From Larix sibirica (taxonomy: Eukaryota > Streptophyta > Pinopsida > Pinales > Pinaceae): a stretch of 21,775 nt of DNA. The position numbers and the translations under genes were made by a program. The DNA lies in NCBI GenBank assembly GCA_004151065.3, contig NWUY0300044404.1, forward strand, positions 1 through 21,775, given 5' to 3'. The notes under the pieces were generated by a model that made no database searches, was not told the origin of the DNA, and saw nothing but the letters and a program-made list of their open reading frames with translations. Each line of letters begins with the position of its first letter. Position 1 is the stretch's first letter. Shown here piece by piece: positions 1 through 10,584 of this stretch.

Positions 1-109
1 AATTTATTTTATAATTTTTGTTAATAGCGCGGAATGATAAAATTTGTCACATCTAGAGGCTTTGTCCAATAAACTTCGAAAAAAAACAAAATCAAAAAAT
101 CAAAAAATA

Positions 110-934
110 TGATTATTTGTAGTAACTTTATAAAACATAATGTATAATTATATATTGTTATCAAATTAATTGTCAAAAGTGGAACATATAGTCTCCTGCC
201 TACGGCAAGGACTAAAAATAGCGGAAAATAAGTTGAAGAGTCTGAAGGGGTAACTGCTAAGGTAGTTACTAAAACTTTCTTATAAATATAATGAAGAAAG
301 GAGAATAAGAGAATTTTTGCTTGTGCATTTTTTTTGTGTAAAATGTTTTATCATACTGATAATAAAAAGATGCCATTTCTATCCATACTTTTGGGGATAC
401 ACTTTGTTCATATGGTGATTTTTTTCAGAACTCTTTTTTATCATACATTGAACATGAAATGTACCATAAGATGTATTTTCTGTGTTTGGAATTCTATTTG
501 GCAAAGAATGCATTCTTATTTTGTTTATTTTTTAATAGTTTGGCTAAAGCCTCATGAATATTGAATTTAAATTGATTAGTAATTAGAGACTGCTCTCAAT
601 TATTGATCATGTTATTGTATTTTCATTGATAATTATAGTAATCTTAGTTGTTGATATCATAGTGAAGGTAGAACCGATTTTTTTGTTTTAAATCTTAGTC
701 TTCTACCCTAGCTAGGATAGGTAGGATAGTTTTGCATACTGCATATAGGATTAGTTGTGCATACATTGTGCATTTTGCATTAGATATATTAGAATATTTT
801 CATAACCGATAATAGATGTCGAGAAAAAATACAGATGGATTCCCCACATCAAATAGTGCAAGCTCTAATTGGGACCCTATGGTATTAGGGAGAATCCATG
901 TTATTTTTAAAAGAAGGCCATTCTTCCCTATCAA
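110..934 (+). repeat. 5' LTR of the Ty3/gypsy element
   Basis: This stretch aligns colinearly with 18772-19580. Shared blocks include the motif at 231-243 (copy at 18892), the region around 540-570 with CTCATGAATATTGAATTTA, the block with GATATCATAGTGAA near 651, and TAGGATAGTTTTGCATA near 724. Similarity continues through AGAAGG and ends at TATCA (about 934), matching TATCA at 19580. A primer-binding-site-like sequence starts seven bases later. The left border is placed at a TG near 110 from the length of the right copy and may be off by about 15 bases. The open frame at 334-564 inside it looks like chance. Confidence 0.8.
278..291 (+). promoter_or_regulatory. TATA box of the 5' LTR promoter
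   Basis: TTCTTATAAATATAATG is a canonical plant TATA element and is retained in the other LTR at 18926-18941 as TTCTTATAAATGTAATG. It lies in the first third of the LTR, as expected for the U3 promoter of an LTR retrotransposon. Present activity cannot be judged. Confidence 0.65.
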
Positions 935-940
935 TAGATT

Positions 941-959
941 TTGGCACTAGAAAGAGGGA
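941..959 (+). other. Primer-binding-site-like sequence
   Basis: TTGGCACTAGAAAGAGGGA lies seven bases after the last LTR base and resembles the TTGGCGC-type primer sites with a following purine-rich run seen in many plant Ty3/gypsy elements. The matching tRNA was not determined. A second candidate, TGGTATTAGGG at 880-890, resembles an initiator-Met site. It is less likely because LTR similarity continues beyond it. Confidence 0.5.
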
Positions 960-964
960 CTCGA

Positions 965-2560
965 ATGGATAAGAGAGACCCCTCTCAATCACATCATTCT
1001 CATATTGAAACTTCCAATATAAATCATTATAACAGTCATATATCCACCCAAGGTGAAGACCTCAATCCAGAGTTGGTATATGAAGACACTATCACCAGTT
1101 TTGAGAACCGTATTTCCACATATAATCATAATAACTATATGTTCCCAAATAAAGAAGTCAACCAATATTGTCATTACACCCAGTTATATATGAAAAATAT
1201 TGGTGTATTTCCCACCACTCCTTTTATTCCCAATAGAACTAGGAGAACCATCAATAACCTCATCCACTCTCCCAATCAAATTTTGGTAAACTCAATTATT
1301 TATTTAATTGAACTTGCATTAGATGAAATCCCTCAAACTTTGAACACAATCCCTGCAACCCCTCCTGAATATTAAGCTCATTCTCATCCCTCAATCCCTC
1401 TGACAAAGAATCTGACACTAAGTTTGTTTCTCAAGCCTGCCAATCCACCAGAGAATTTCTAGAAATATAAATGCATCGAAATCAACCCTACTTACCAAAC
1501 TGGCAAGTATAGAATGCCTTTATTTTAATAGGGAAAATCCATGACTTACCAAATGATCCTGAGCATATGCTTCCTAAATTTGACCCTGATAAATCTGGCT
1601 CCGCTAACTATCACATTAAAAATTTGTATATGGCTACCGGATTGATGAATGTAGAGCATGAAGATGTGGTTTGTTGACTATTTCCATAGACATTTGAAAA
1701 CAAGGCTTCCACAGAGTATTTCAACATTCTAATAGGATCAATTGCTTGTTGGGATGACCTTGAAAAGGCCTTCATAAGGAAATTAAGTGATGAAGGACCC
1801 CAACTGCACAATTCAAAGAACTTTTTGCTATAAATACAGACAAATGAGAAAAAAAAATGACTTTAATCAATTCTTTACGACCATCCTTAATAGATTCCCA
1901 TCAAATTCTCCTCTGGATGAAGATGTTGTAGTATAATATTATACTTCTACTTTGAATGCACCAATGCCCATGTTTATCAAAAGGATTGTTAAAACTTCCT
2001 TGGATATTGAAAATTCTGAAGCTAAAAACATAGAAAATGAAATGATAACCTTGGCCAAAAATTATGGGGAAAAAGATACAATATTATTTATGGTCCCCTC
2101 TAATAAATTTATTACCTTGTCTAAGCCCCTCTCGAAAAAAAACATTGACACACAACAAAAAGGAACCTACTAATGTTGATGATCTCGTCCACCTTGTTAA
2201 GAAATTTTCAAATGAAGTTATCCATTTAACGAGGAATTATGGAGAAGGTACTTCTAAAACATTACCTTTAAGATTTTTCAGAAGAAACCTATCCAAAAAC
2301 CTCCAAATTTAACAAATTTTAATTTGGATGAAGTTGGAATGGATAATTATTACACCTACCATCATGAAAACCATTTGGAAAATACATTTCCTAAATGGAT
2401 TCGTTATATCACAATGGTATTTAATCAATTTCGTGATGGGAAAAAGAATAATGAGAACCCCCCTCACGAGACAAAAATTGAACCTAAGAGTGAAGATCTT
2501 GGGAAACAAATCAATGAAGAAACTTTGGTTCTGTGAGACATGTGCCCTGGATTTCTAGAT
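965..2560 (+). pseudogene. gag remnant of the Ty3/gypsy element
   Basis: Gag forms the capsid-like particle that packages the element RNA. An ATG at 965 opens an unbroken N-terminal part to 1375, polar and rich in Asn, His and Thr. The core follows in pieces. At 1590-1835 the frame reads residues such as KASTEYFNI and WDDLEKAFIRK, the typical plant gag pattern of a Trp/Tyr-rich helix followed by a WDDLxxxF helix, interrupted by TGA and TAG. The next piece (1952-2173) contains APMPMFIKR. A third piece (2320-2536) has a YTYHHENH stretch spaced like a zinc knuckle, but the expected Cys positions are Tyr and Phe. At least four stops or frame changes break the gene. Family membership is secure from colinear similarity to plant Ty3 gag as remembered; exact ends are not. 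Confidence 0.75.
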
Positions 2561-2639
2561 GAGTATGAAGAATTATTTGAAGAATTACAAGTCACTTAGT
2601 GAATCCAATGATATCATCCTCTTAGGAACAAGGGTCCCA

Positions 2640-3498
2640 TAACTTTAACTTCTTCCTCGATTCATCCCACTACCACGCCTTCCAAAACTACAGTTGCAAC
2701 TATGACAAAGAAAATAGAAATATCCAATGTGCTCACCACCTCCATGGATTACAACGCAGTAGAAGATTTGAAGAAAATAATAGAAATTTTGTATATATTT
2801 GATATCTGCAACATTACTCCATAGTGATACCTCTTGTTACAAGCCTTCTCATCACCACATGAACCAACACAAGGGAGAATAGCTAATTTGGAAACAAAAC
2901 AGAAATATCCTATGTTGAATTTATACCTGGAGACAAAACAAAAAACTGCAGTGCATGCTGATTCAATTGGAAATAATGAAAAGTCCCAAACACCTCATTT
3001 CTATTAACCTTTGAGATTTTTAATCACAATGTGCATAATTGTTTAGTGGATTCGGGGTTCTTTTAAAATGTAATTCCTTTTTCTATTTGTCAAAAAATTA
3101 ATGCAACTCCAACGAAGTGTCCCACTTAACTCATTCAACTAGATAGGTATGTTGTAAAGGGAATGGGTGAGCTCAGATATGTATTAATAAGAGTAGCCTC
3201 TAACCCCAATTTCTACCAAACCATTGGCATTGTTGTGGTTGTTATCCCTAAATCATATGGCTTGTTGATTAGCAAGTATTTGTCTTAGAAATTGCAAGGT
3301 TATTTTCTACTGATTGGTCTCCTATTTGGTTTCCCTAGGGTGGGAAAAAAAACCAAATACGTATTAACCAAGAAGTTCACAAGAAACACATTATCACATA
3401 GCTATAAGGATCAAATGAACCCATACATTTCACTCAATCAATCTTGGGAAATTATTTCCTTGAAATTGAAATTAGGAAATTATGGAGTAGAAGAATAA
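2640..3498 (+). pseudogene. Aspartic protease remnant (pol, PR domain)
   Basis: Retroviral-type aspartic protease cleaves the Gag-Pol polyprotein. The catalytic triad is visible as DSG at 3049-3057, within NCLVDSG, preceded by FEIFNHNVH, which fits the usual strand before the active site. The expected Ala after DSG is Phe and a stop follows at 3064-3066. Downstream, IPFSICQKINA and LIQLDRYVVKGMGELRYV continue the fold, and DQMNPY at about 3409 marks the end of the domain. The sequence upstream of DSG (2640-3000) is a linker with MDYNAVEDLKK at about 2748 and two adjacent stops near 2822. Several in-frame stops make this non-functional. The assignment rests on the DSG motif and on position between gag and reverse transcriptase. 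Confidence 0.75.
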
Positions 3499-3649
3499 AT
3501 GTTGGGAAATGATGAACAATTTGAACTCCTTCACTTTGCTTAGGCTAATAAAAATGACAATTGTACCATATTAGACATAGTAGATTCAACTGACATGCTA
3601 ATGTAGATACTAACATTTGTAATTTGTTTTTTAACAGATCTATAAGTCA

Positions 3650-4200
3650 TAAGAAAGCGCAAGAACAATATATTACATTTTGATCAATCCTCAACATAAA
3701 AACGTCACTTGATCTCTTGTAGATTGGATTTCGAATGCACCAATAACATGATTGAATATGAGACCTTAATCCAAGGTATAAAACATGAAATTGATTTAAA
3801 AATAAAATCATTGAAGGTTTTTGGTTATTCTAAAATAATAGTGAGGAAAGTAAGAAGCTCTATCCACTATTTATCACCTTATTTGAAGAGCTATCAAAGT
3901 GAGGCATGGAGACTAATTAATCATTCCGATGCCTTTAATTTTTTGCCAATTCCTCATTTAAAGAATGTGGATGCAGACAAGTTAGCTAATGCTACTTCAA
4001 ACTTGTCGCATTTTACATATGGATTCTCTATGCAACTACTTTTTAACACATCATTTTCAGACAATGTCACTTACTAGAGGGTATTTAATGATGACCAACA
4101 AATAATCCAATTTTTAAGAAAGGAAATCTATTTCAAAGAAGCAGTAATTGATGATGTAGAGCACACTGAGTCTTTTCAAAGATATGAGGGAGGGAAGAAA
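3650..4200 (+). pseudogene. Additional RNase H-like domain upstream of reverse transcriptase
   Basis: The open segment 3709-4077 reads SCRLDFECTNNMIEYETL and then LKSLKVFGYSK-like residues, the pattern of RNase H type 1: a strand before NNxxEYxAL, helix A with the catalytic Glu (EYE, kept), the strand KVFGDSxxV whose Asp is Tyr here (near 3820), and a late Asp in NVDADKLAN at about 3966. The first catalytic Asp should lie near 3600-3640, where the frame is broken. Dual RNase H domains are known in some plant Ty3/gypsy lineages such as Tat, where as far as I recall the second copy follows the canonical RNase H; here it lies between protease and reverse transcriptase. The tail FNDDQQIIQFLRKE at about 4086 continues after a TAG. 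The domain call is fairly sure; its role in template removal is inferred. Confidence 0.65.
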
Positions 4201-4439
4201 GAATTAAAAGAAACTTAATGTTGAAAGGAATTGTGACTTTGGAAAATATGTGTGACCTGTAAGAAAATTACTTAAGCATGTAAATGTGAAGACCATCAAT
4301 TTCTCAATGAGCCATGAAGTATTGAATTTGGGTGTCGTTGAGAACCCAAAGAACATTATCCTGGGGATATATTTCCCACAATGAGAAATACAAGCATTCA
4401 TTCACCTTTTCAAACAATATATTGATGTCTTTTTCTAGT

Positions 4440-5290
4440 CCTACAAGAATTAGACATATGACACAATAAGTATTCAGCATGTAATACCTCTTAAGGAGGA
4501 TGCTAAACCATTTAAAAAAAAGCTAAGGAAATTCTATCCAATGTTAGATACATTGGTATAGAAAGAGTTAAAGTTGTTGGATGCTAAGATAATTTTCAAG
4601 GTATGTCATTCTACGTGGGTGGCAAAGCAAGTGCAAGTTCAGAAAAAATCAAGAGAATTCAAATTATGTGTTGACACCAGGAATCTAAACCGAGCATCAA
4701 ATAAAGACAACTATCATGTTTCCCTAATGGACTATATTTAATAAGTAGTGTTAAGTTCTGATATGTTTTATCTCCTTAACGGTTTCTCCGGTTATAACCA
4801 AGTACTTATGGTTGAAGAAGAAAAATTAAAGACCACATTTCGAACAAAATGGGAAATATTTCTCTATTTCCATATGCCATTTGGATTGGTAAATGTCAGT
4901 GATACTTTTTAGTGAGCCATGGATATAGAATTTTGGGGGTTTGTAAATCAGATATTGGTGGTTTATTTGGATAATGCCACAGTCTACTCCAAGAAAAGAG
5001 GATATCATGTCCATAACCTCAGATGAAGTTTTGAAAGATGTAGGAAATATAATATTTCCTTAAACCCCATGAAAAGAATTTTTGTCTTCACATAAGGAAA
5101 TATCTTGGACCATATTATTTCTAAATATGGGATTCTTATCAATCCAAAAAGGGTGAAAACCATTACCCAAATCCCAATTCCGATTAACAAGAATTCCATG
5201 CAATATTTGTTCAACAAAGTCAATTTTGTTAGAAAATTTGTATTTGATTTTACTAAGATCACCAAACCTTTGTAGAAAATTATCAAGAAG
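4440..5290 (+). pseudogene. Reverse transcriptase remnant (pol, RT domain)
   Basis: Reverse transcriptase copies element RNA into DNA. Recognisable motifs in order are HVIPLKEDAKPF (about 4478), the KELKLLDAKII helix (about 4564), WVAKQVQVQKKS (about 4617), KLCVDTRNLNRASNKDNY (about 4665), LLNGFSGYNQVL (about 4772), KTTFRTKWE (about 4829), MPFGLVN (about 4875) and VYLDNATVYSK (about 4961). The family has Asp where this copy has Asn in LLNGFSGY (4778-4780), and YLDD is YLDN (4964-4975), so two of the metal-binding Asp are lost. Stops occur near 4740, 4909 and 5032. The connection continues with LNPMKRIF (about 5062), ISKYGILINPKRVKTI and VLKWTQIEKESF. The identification is very firm; the copy is inactive. 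Confidence 0.9.
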
Positions 5291-5720
5291 GATGTTGTGT
5301 TAAAATGGACCCAAATTGAAAAGGAATCCTTCAAGAAGATCAAATCTACAACCATTGTTGCACCAACATTATATATTTTAAACTTTGAAAAAGACTTTAT
5401 ATTGTATGCATTCACATATGATCACTCTCTAGTCACCCACAATAATGACCATGGAAATGAATGCCAAATTTCTTTCACGAGAATTGGTTTACAAGGGGTG
5501 AAACTAAACTATCAATCTATTGAAAAAATGGCTTTTGCGATGTTCAGATATGTAAAATGGTTGAAGATCTATATCCAAATAATCACACTAAACTAATCAT
5601 ACCATACCCAACAATAAAATCTTTATTCATTCACAAGGAACTAGGAGAAAGAAGAGGAAATTAGATGATTGTTTTTCAGGAATACAACCTAGAATTCAAG
5701 CCAACCAATATGGTAAGAGG
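5290..5720 (+). pseudogene. Canonical gypsy RNase H remnant (pol, RH domain)
   Basis: The open frame 5297-5596 follows the reverse transcriptase tether and reads KDFILYAFTYDHSLVTH, then SFTRIGLQGVKLNYQSIEKMAFAMF, which is the Ty3/gypsy RNase H pattern (hydrophobic strand with a following Asp, then the Glu helix around NYxxxEKxxxA). The strand residue normally read as Ser-Asp is Tyr-Asp here. After a stop at 5594-5596, other frames continue weakly to about 5720 with EYNLEFKPTNMVRGQ (about 5681), normally the late RNase H strand and helix. It directly follows reverse transcriptase and is distinct from the extra domain at 3650-4200. Confidence 0.8.
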
Positions 5721-5959
5721 CCAATGCTTATGTAAAATAATAGTAGGATAATTAGATATAGAATAAGGATGTGAAAATGAAATATCACTCTATGATCAAG
5801 AAGTCCTCTTTCTTCTAGTCCCATAAAACTCATGGTATGTTGATTTGACACAGTTTATACAAAATGGTACAATCCCAACAATCTAAATTCCAAGAAAAAT
5901 AGGGCCTTGAGGCTCAAATATTCATAATACATCCTACTGAATGGAATTTAGTTCAAAAA

Positions 5960-7137
5960 AAATTATAATGTGTTATTGCTAAGATGCCTCAAGAAGAAAG
6001 ATGTTGATAAAGGCCTCAAGGAATTGCATGATGGGCCTGTTGGAAGGAACTTTACTAGAGAAACCACAACACAAAATATTATGAGGGAAGGATACTATTG
6101 TCCCACATTATTTAGAAATTCCCATGCTTACACCCAAAAATTCAAGTGTGTCAAAAAATGGTGGGTGTGAAAAGAAGCTTTCTATCCCACTACAACTAGT
6201 AACGATCATCAAACAATTTCAACAATGTGGTATATACATTATAGGAGAGATCAATCCAAAGTCCTAAAAATAGAATATGTACATATTGACATCCATTGAC
6301 GATTTCACAATATGAGTTGAATTTGTGCCATTAGTTAAGGTAAATGAAGCGCTCATCATCGATTTCCTTGAACAACAACTGATCACCAGGTTTGGTATCC
6401 CATCAATCTTAGTCTTTGATAATGATTCATATTTATCTTTTTTGAAGTTGACTGAATTTTCCTTAGAAGGAGGGATCATCCTACGTTATCCGGACAACAA
6501 CTACCCCTACGGAAATGGCATAGTTGAATCCACTAATAAGAACCCCATTAGGATCCTAAAAAATAAATGTAGTGGATCATCATAGAAATTGCCATAATGC
6601 ATTATTCAAAGATTTATGGGCCAAGAGATCCTAAGGTTGTATTAGGAACATCCCCATACTTATTTGTCTATGAGAAATAATCCATCTTACTTCCCAACAT
6701 CCTCTTACCATCCCTTCAATTGACACAGTCTGCCCGAAGACCTTCAATTGACACAATCTGCCCAAAGACCTTCAATTGACACAATCTGTCGGAGGACAAA
6801 ATTTTCGAGTCATCCAAGGTCAAATCAACCTCTTACTACAATTGGAGGAGGGAAGGGAGAAGGATAAGATGAAATTTGATTTTCACCAACAAACAATGAA
6901 AACATGATTTGACAAACATTTAGAAACTTGCAAGGTATACGATATATGAGACCTGGTTCTCAAATGGGATAAGCTCAATGAACCCAAGGGGAGGCACATT
7001 AAGTTCCAACAATTATGGCTTGGTTTGTATGAGATAATTGAAGAACTAGGCTCTGGTATGTATCACTAAGAGAGATGGAAGGGGATGTGGATATCCTTCT
7101 TTTTAATGAAAAAATGCTGAAGAGGTACTTCAGTTAG
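5960..7137 (+). pseudogene. Integrase remnant (pol, IN domain)
   Basis: Integrase inserts the DNA copy into the genome. The zinc-binding part (5970-6170) reads LKELHDGPVGRNF and GYYCPTLF, with the second His changed to Asn. The catalytic core starts at PLQLVTIIKQFQQCG (about 6189); the first catalytic Asp is Tyr (6235-6237), the second is kept in VFDND (6418-6420), and the Glu is kept in GNGIVESTNK (6526-6528). The C-terminal part has DLVLKWDKLNEPKG (from 6950) and WLGLYEI (about 7017), a changed GPY/F module that in intact relatives binds DNA and helps target insertion. The end is near LKRYFS-like residues at about 7119-7137. Stops and a small tandem expansion (6713-6796) interrupt it. Placement after RNase H supports Ty3/gypsy. 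Confidence 0.88.
6713..6796 (+). repeat. 28-bp tandem repeat, three copies, in the integrase remnant
   Basis: The unit starting CCTTCAATTGACACA recurs at 6713, 6741 and 6769 with a constant 28-base step. The first two copies are nearly identical and the last diverges at its end (TCGGAGGA instead of CCCAAAGA). As 28 is not a multiple of three, the copies read in different frames. Only the third joins the downstream integrase linker frame (QLTQSVGG, then NLLLQLEEGREK). This suggests local slippage after the element lost function. Confidence 0.9.
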
Positions 7138-8649
7138 TTGTCTTAACAAATCAACTGACTTGTATATAGTAGTTTAGTCTATATATTTTCCTTTCATAGG
7201 TTATGATTATTTACTTTTCAGCTGTTCCTCTCTTGCATGTGAAAGTTTTATTTTTTTAGTATAATAGTTATTTGATGTTCTGATCTTCTCTAAACTATAG
7301 ATAGTAATTGCACATGGAGTATAGGTTTTAGAATCCTATGTGTTGTTCTCTAAAATTGGTCAGAAGGGATAAAGATACAAGTTGTGAGTCCCAAGAACAA
7401 GGAAAATATAGCGTGAGTGGTTGGACTAGGAACACTCATAGTAGTTATTCATGGTCACCTTCACATCCAATTTAAAAAATAGATATGATTTTTTGTAGGG
7501 ACCCACACACACTCACATTGATCATGAGAAGGGTGAAAAGTCAAAATTCCATGGGTCAAAAGATAAATGGATTTATAAAATAGCTCTACATTGAAAGGCT
7601 TAACTCAAACCCCAATAGAAGGAAAATATCCTAGTAAATGTTTCAAATCCACTACTTCCCCATTCATTGTTTAGTCATGAACAACCAAAATAAGTGCAAA
7701 CGTTGGGAAAGGAAGTTTAGTTATAAAAGGGATACACAAATAACTCTATTGGGGCTATGGACCCTCATTGGTAGTGGGGACATGTCTATGATGTCATTGT
7801 GAGTCCATTTGGGCTATGGACACAATGGACAGTGGAGAAACACCTGAGGAATATCAAATGGTGCCTGGTGAAAATATTTCAATCCCAGATCTATCAAATC
7901 ACGTGACCTAGAATATAACCTAGATTATTTATTCACGTTCGATATAAATGAACCTCAGTATAATATATATTTAGTACAATGAATGAAGTTTCTAAAAATG
8001 GATGTGCGAGTATGATTATTGACTCTCTCGCAAGACAAGTTCAGAAGGACCCACCATGACCTACTAAATACCTTGGTGACTGAAAAACAAGATGATGTAT
8101 TTACTCTTCAAATATTGCATGAAACTATAATCTAGTAGAGATTTTGGCTTTTCCCAATGAGTCGTCAGTTTTTGAACCCTCAATAGCCCCCCCCAATCAT
8201 TTAACTTGGGGCCCCACTTTTAATTCTAGATCAGGGATCAATGACCAAATGCACACTCTCTCGGCCATGTTTTTGCAAATTCATCTTGATCATGGTACAC
8301 CAATGGTTGGTATGTTTTCATTGAGTATTTTTCGTATCATTGTTTTAGTTGGGTGCATCCTCAATGGTCATTATCATTATTCCCCTATTTTATTTTATTA
8401 TGGCATATGCATTAATTTACTGAAAGTACTATTCTGTATTTGAAGCTCTTCCTAATTGGACAGATTGCAAGTCTTTTTGAGTCTAAATGAACTTAGGTGA
8501 AGTATTTAGAATTAAACTCCCCATGCTTATGTTTTCTACCTGGAATTATTATAATTAACTTTGAATGTTTTATCGGTCCTTGCAAAGATGTAAAGTGGTC
8601 TTGGATAAAGTGTAAAGCGCTTAAAATAATTAATGTCTCTCCTTAAACC
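7138..8649. other. 1.5 kb without recognisable gene, downstream of pol
   Basis: No conserved protein, RNA gene or strong repeat is visible. The stretch may contain the native 3' untranslated part of pol or the start of an inserted element. A short near-repeat GGGCTATGGAC occurs at about 7754 and 7809. The open frame 8144-8443 has no recognisable motif and begins in low-complexity C-rich sequence. Confidence 0.4.
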
Positions 8650-8835
8650 TCTTTTCCTTCACAACATTTTGCTCTCAAAAGAGGTTTACTCGCCCATTTT
8701 TCACTGGTGTCCAAATGACTTTTTATCACCAACATTTTGCTCTAGAAAAGTATTTTTTCATGTCGATGCATTAGCAAAGAAAATCCTTTCCTCACCACTA
8801 TGTTGGCGAAGAAAAGTATTTTCATCGATACACAT
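8650..8835 (+). repeat. Degenerate tandem repeat of about 66 bp, three copies
   Basis: CACAACATTTTGCTCT at 8660, CACCAACATTTTGCTCT at 8727 and CACCACTATGTTGGCGA at 8793 start three diverged copies, each followed by an AAAAG(A/T) run and a T-rich tail. Steps are 66-67 bases. A fourth, weaker copy may follow to about 8900. The open frame 8633-8848 is a by-product of this repeat. Confidence 0.5.
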
Positions 8836-9780
8836 ATGCTTCAAATGATTAGTTACTTGTTGATACATTTTCTTGATAAAAGTCTTTTTGGAAAACGTTG
8901 TGCTTGGAAAGTGATTGCTTGGTCAAGACGTCACACTTAAATCACCTTTCCTCACTCATAGTCCTTTGCTATCGATACTTCGGTTTAGAATTGCATTTAT
9001 CCACCAATGCTCTTTTTGGCTAGAAACAACTTTTTCACACACAATGAAATACTAGAATATGTATAGTCACACTTCAAATGTGATTCCGCTTGCAATGTAT
9101 CGTGCAACAAATACAATTTCAAAGGAAATTTCGAGCTCAAAGTAAATGAGAGCTCAGCAAGTGAAAATAGGTACCCTACTTAGGGTTTAAAAGGTATAAA
9201 AACAAAATATGATGGTGTAATAAAAGGAGATCATATATAAGAAAAACACAAGAGCTATGAGGTGGTAATGTTTCTGACATTGCATCTGTGTTGGCAATTG
9301 TTATGAGCTTTATTAACTAGAGCAATGTTAATTAGTCTTTTATTATTTTGCATGTGGCCTATGCAAGTTAGGGTTAAATCAACTTGCTGAAATAAAGTAC
9401 ATTTATTTCTGTAGTAGCAAAGGATTTCAAAGAGTGCTATTTTAATAGAGAAATTAAATTTTTGATGAAGCATCACCTTTCAAATGATGATACATATTCT
9501 TTTGCATGGATGTTTTTCTTCTAGGTTTTTATTTCTATATCTTTTGTGTTATAGCAATACTTTTAGCAAAGTCGGAGACATTGCCACCTAGTGGATCCTG
9601 TATAATATTCTTATCCAACCAAAATTTGATATTTGATGATTCATCCACCCTAAAAGTTTCATGGAAAAATTGAAAATGATTTCATTTAATTTATATTTAT
9701 GCAGGTGACCATGAGAGTCTTAAAAAAATACACATGAAATGTTGGTCAATGTTCTATGACTTGCTTTGTATTATAAAAAT

Positions 9781-9964
9781 AAAATATTTTGAAAGTAAAT
9801 GATAAACATAATTTTACTTCCATTACACTTGGTTGAATTCTATTTATTCTTAATATAAAAAATAAAATATATTAATCAAAGTTTTTTTATTTTCCTTCTA
9901 CTAAAAAAGTAAAATATTTTGAATAATTTTACTTCCATTGCACTTGGAATTCTATTTATTCTTA
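9781..9964. repeat. Tandem duplication of an AT-rich block within copy A
   Basis: AAAATATTTTGAA, then ATTTTACTTCCATTACACTTGG and ATTCTATTTATTCTTA, occur at 9781-9852 and again at 9911-9964. The second copy lacks about 18 bases between the first two parts. The block between the copies is A/T-rich filler. Confidence 0.7.
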
Positions 9965-10147
9965 AAGAAATTCTAATATACTGAAGTTCAAGTCATTCAA
10001 AAGCAAAAATAAAGATCATCATCTCATACCCTAAAACATTACAATTCAATTTTTCTTTTAAGTGGAAAGCATGACAATGAAACTTGTACACTGTTACTTC
10101 TACATTTAAAATTATTCAAATAATTATATTAATGTATAAGTGCAAGG

Positions 10148-10225
10148 ACTTAAAGTTTCACTTCTTTCTACCTCGTTTTAAGAGTACAGCAACTTAAAGT
10201 TTCACTTCTCTCTACCTCGTTTTAA
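10148..10225. repeat. Short direct duplication, 34 bp at a 44-bp step
   Basis: ACTTAAAGTTTCACTTCT followed by CTACCTCGTTTTAA is found at 10148-10181 and 10192-10225, with a single difference (TT versus TC) in the middle. The copies are separated by ten bases. Confidence 0.85.
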
Positions 10226-10529
10226 TTTAACAATCTTATTGCAATGCCTTTAAATAAATGCTTTCTCTTTAACATAATAAATGGGTGGCATATAAATCCT
10301 TATGCACCTTTAAAAAAATATTATATTCAACGAAAAATTACGAACAGTAAATGTGGATCAACTATTATTGTCATCACATTTCATTAATACGTGCTGAGGT
10401 CATTGAAAGAAATAACAAAGTCAAGGTGCAACATTAGTTCTCGGTGTTTTTACGGGCTATGTTATAAATTCATTAGATATTCTTAGGCCGAAAAAATGAC
10501 TTGTTACTAATGGATTTGTCAATCAAGCT

Positions 10530-10584
10530 TGGAGGCCTCATGCTGTCAAACCAGTGCATATATGGAGGCCTCGTGCTGTCAAAC
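10530..10584. repeat. Short direct duplication, 22 bp at a 33-bp step
   Basis: TGGAGGCCTCATGCTGTCAA is present at 10530 and, with one change (CGTG for CATG), at 10563. About 50 bases downstream is TTGACTCATGACTC (10602-10614), which contains a bZIP-type TGACTCA core. Nothing else indicates a promoter except a TATA-like GCATAAAAAG at about 10680. Confidence 0.75.

Noticed and set aside
27-50. Resemblance of GCGGAATGATAAAA near the start to GCGGAACTTAG near 21759, as if one outer element flanked everything
   Set aside because: The match is only about eight bases plus A-rich sequence, too short in AT-rich DNA to support nesting.
334-564. Open frame of 76 codons in the left LTR
   Set aside because: The matching region of the right LTR does not keep the same protein, and the composition is that of LTR sequence.
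880-890. TGGTATTAGGG as an initiator-Met primer binding site
   Set aside because: LTR similarity continues about 45 bases beyond it to TATCA at 934, so it lies inside the LTR; 941-959 is better placed.
6700-6800. Possible CRISPR-like array (three regular repeats)
   Set aside because: The 28-bp units are head to tail with no spacers and lie in a plant retroelement.
8144-8443. 99-codon open frame
   Set aside because: No motif, low-complexity start and no conserved neighbour; likely chance in a long window.
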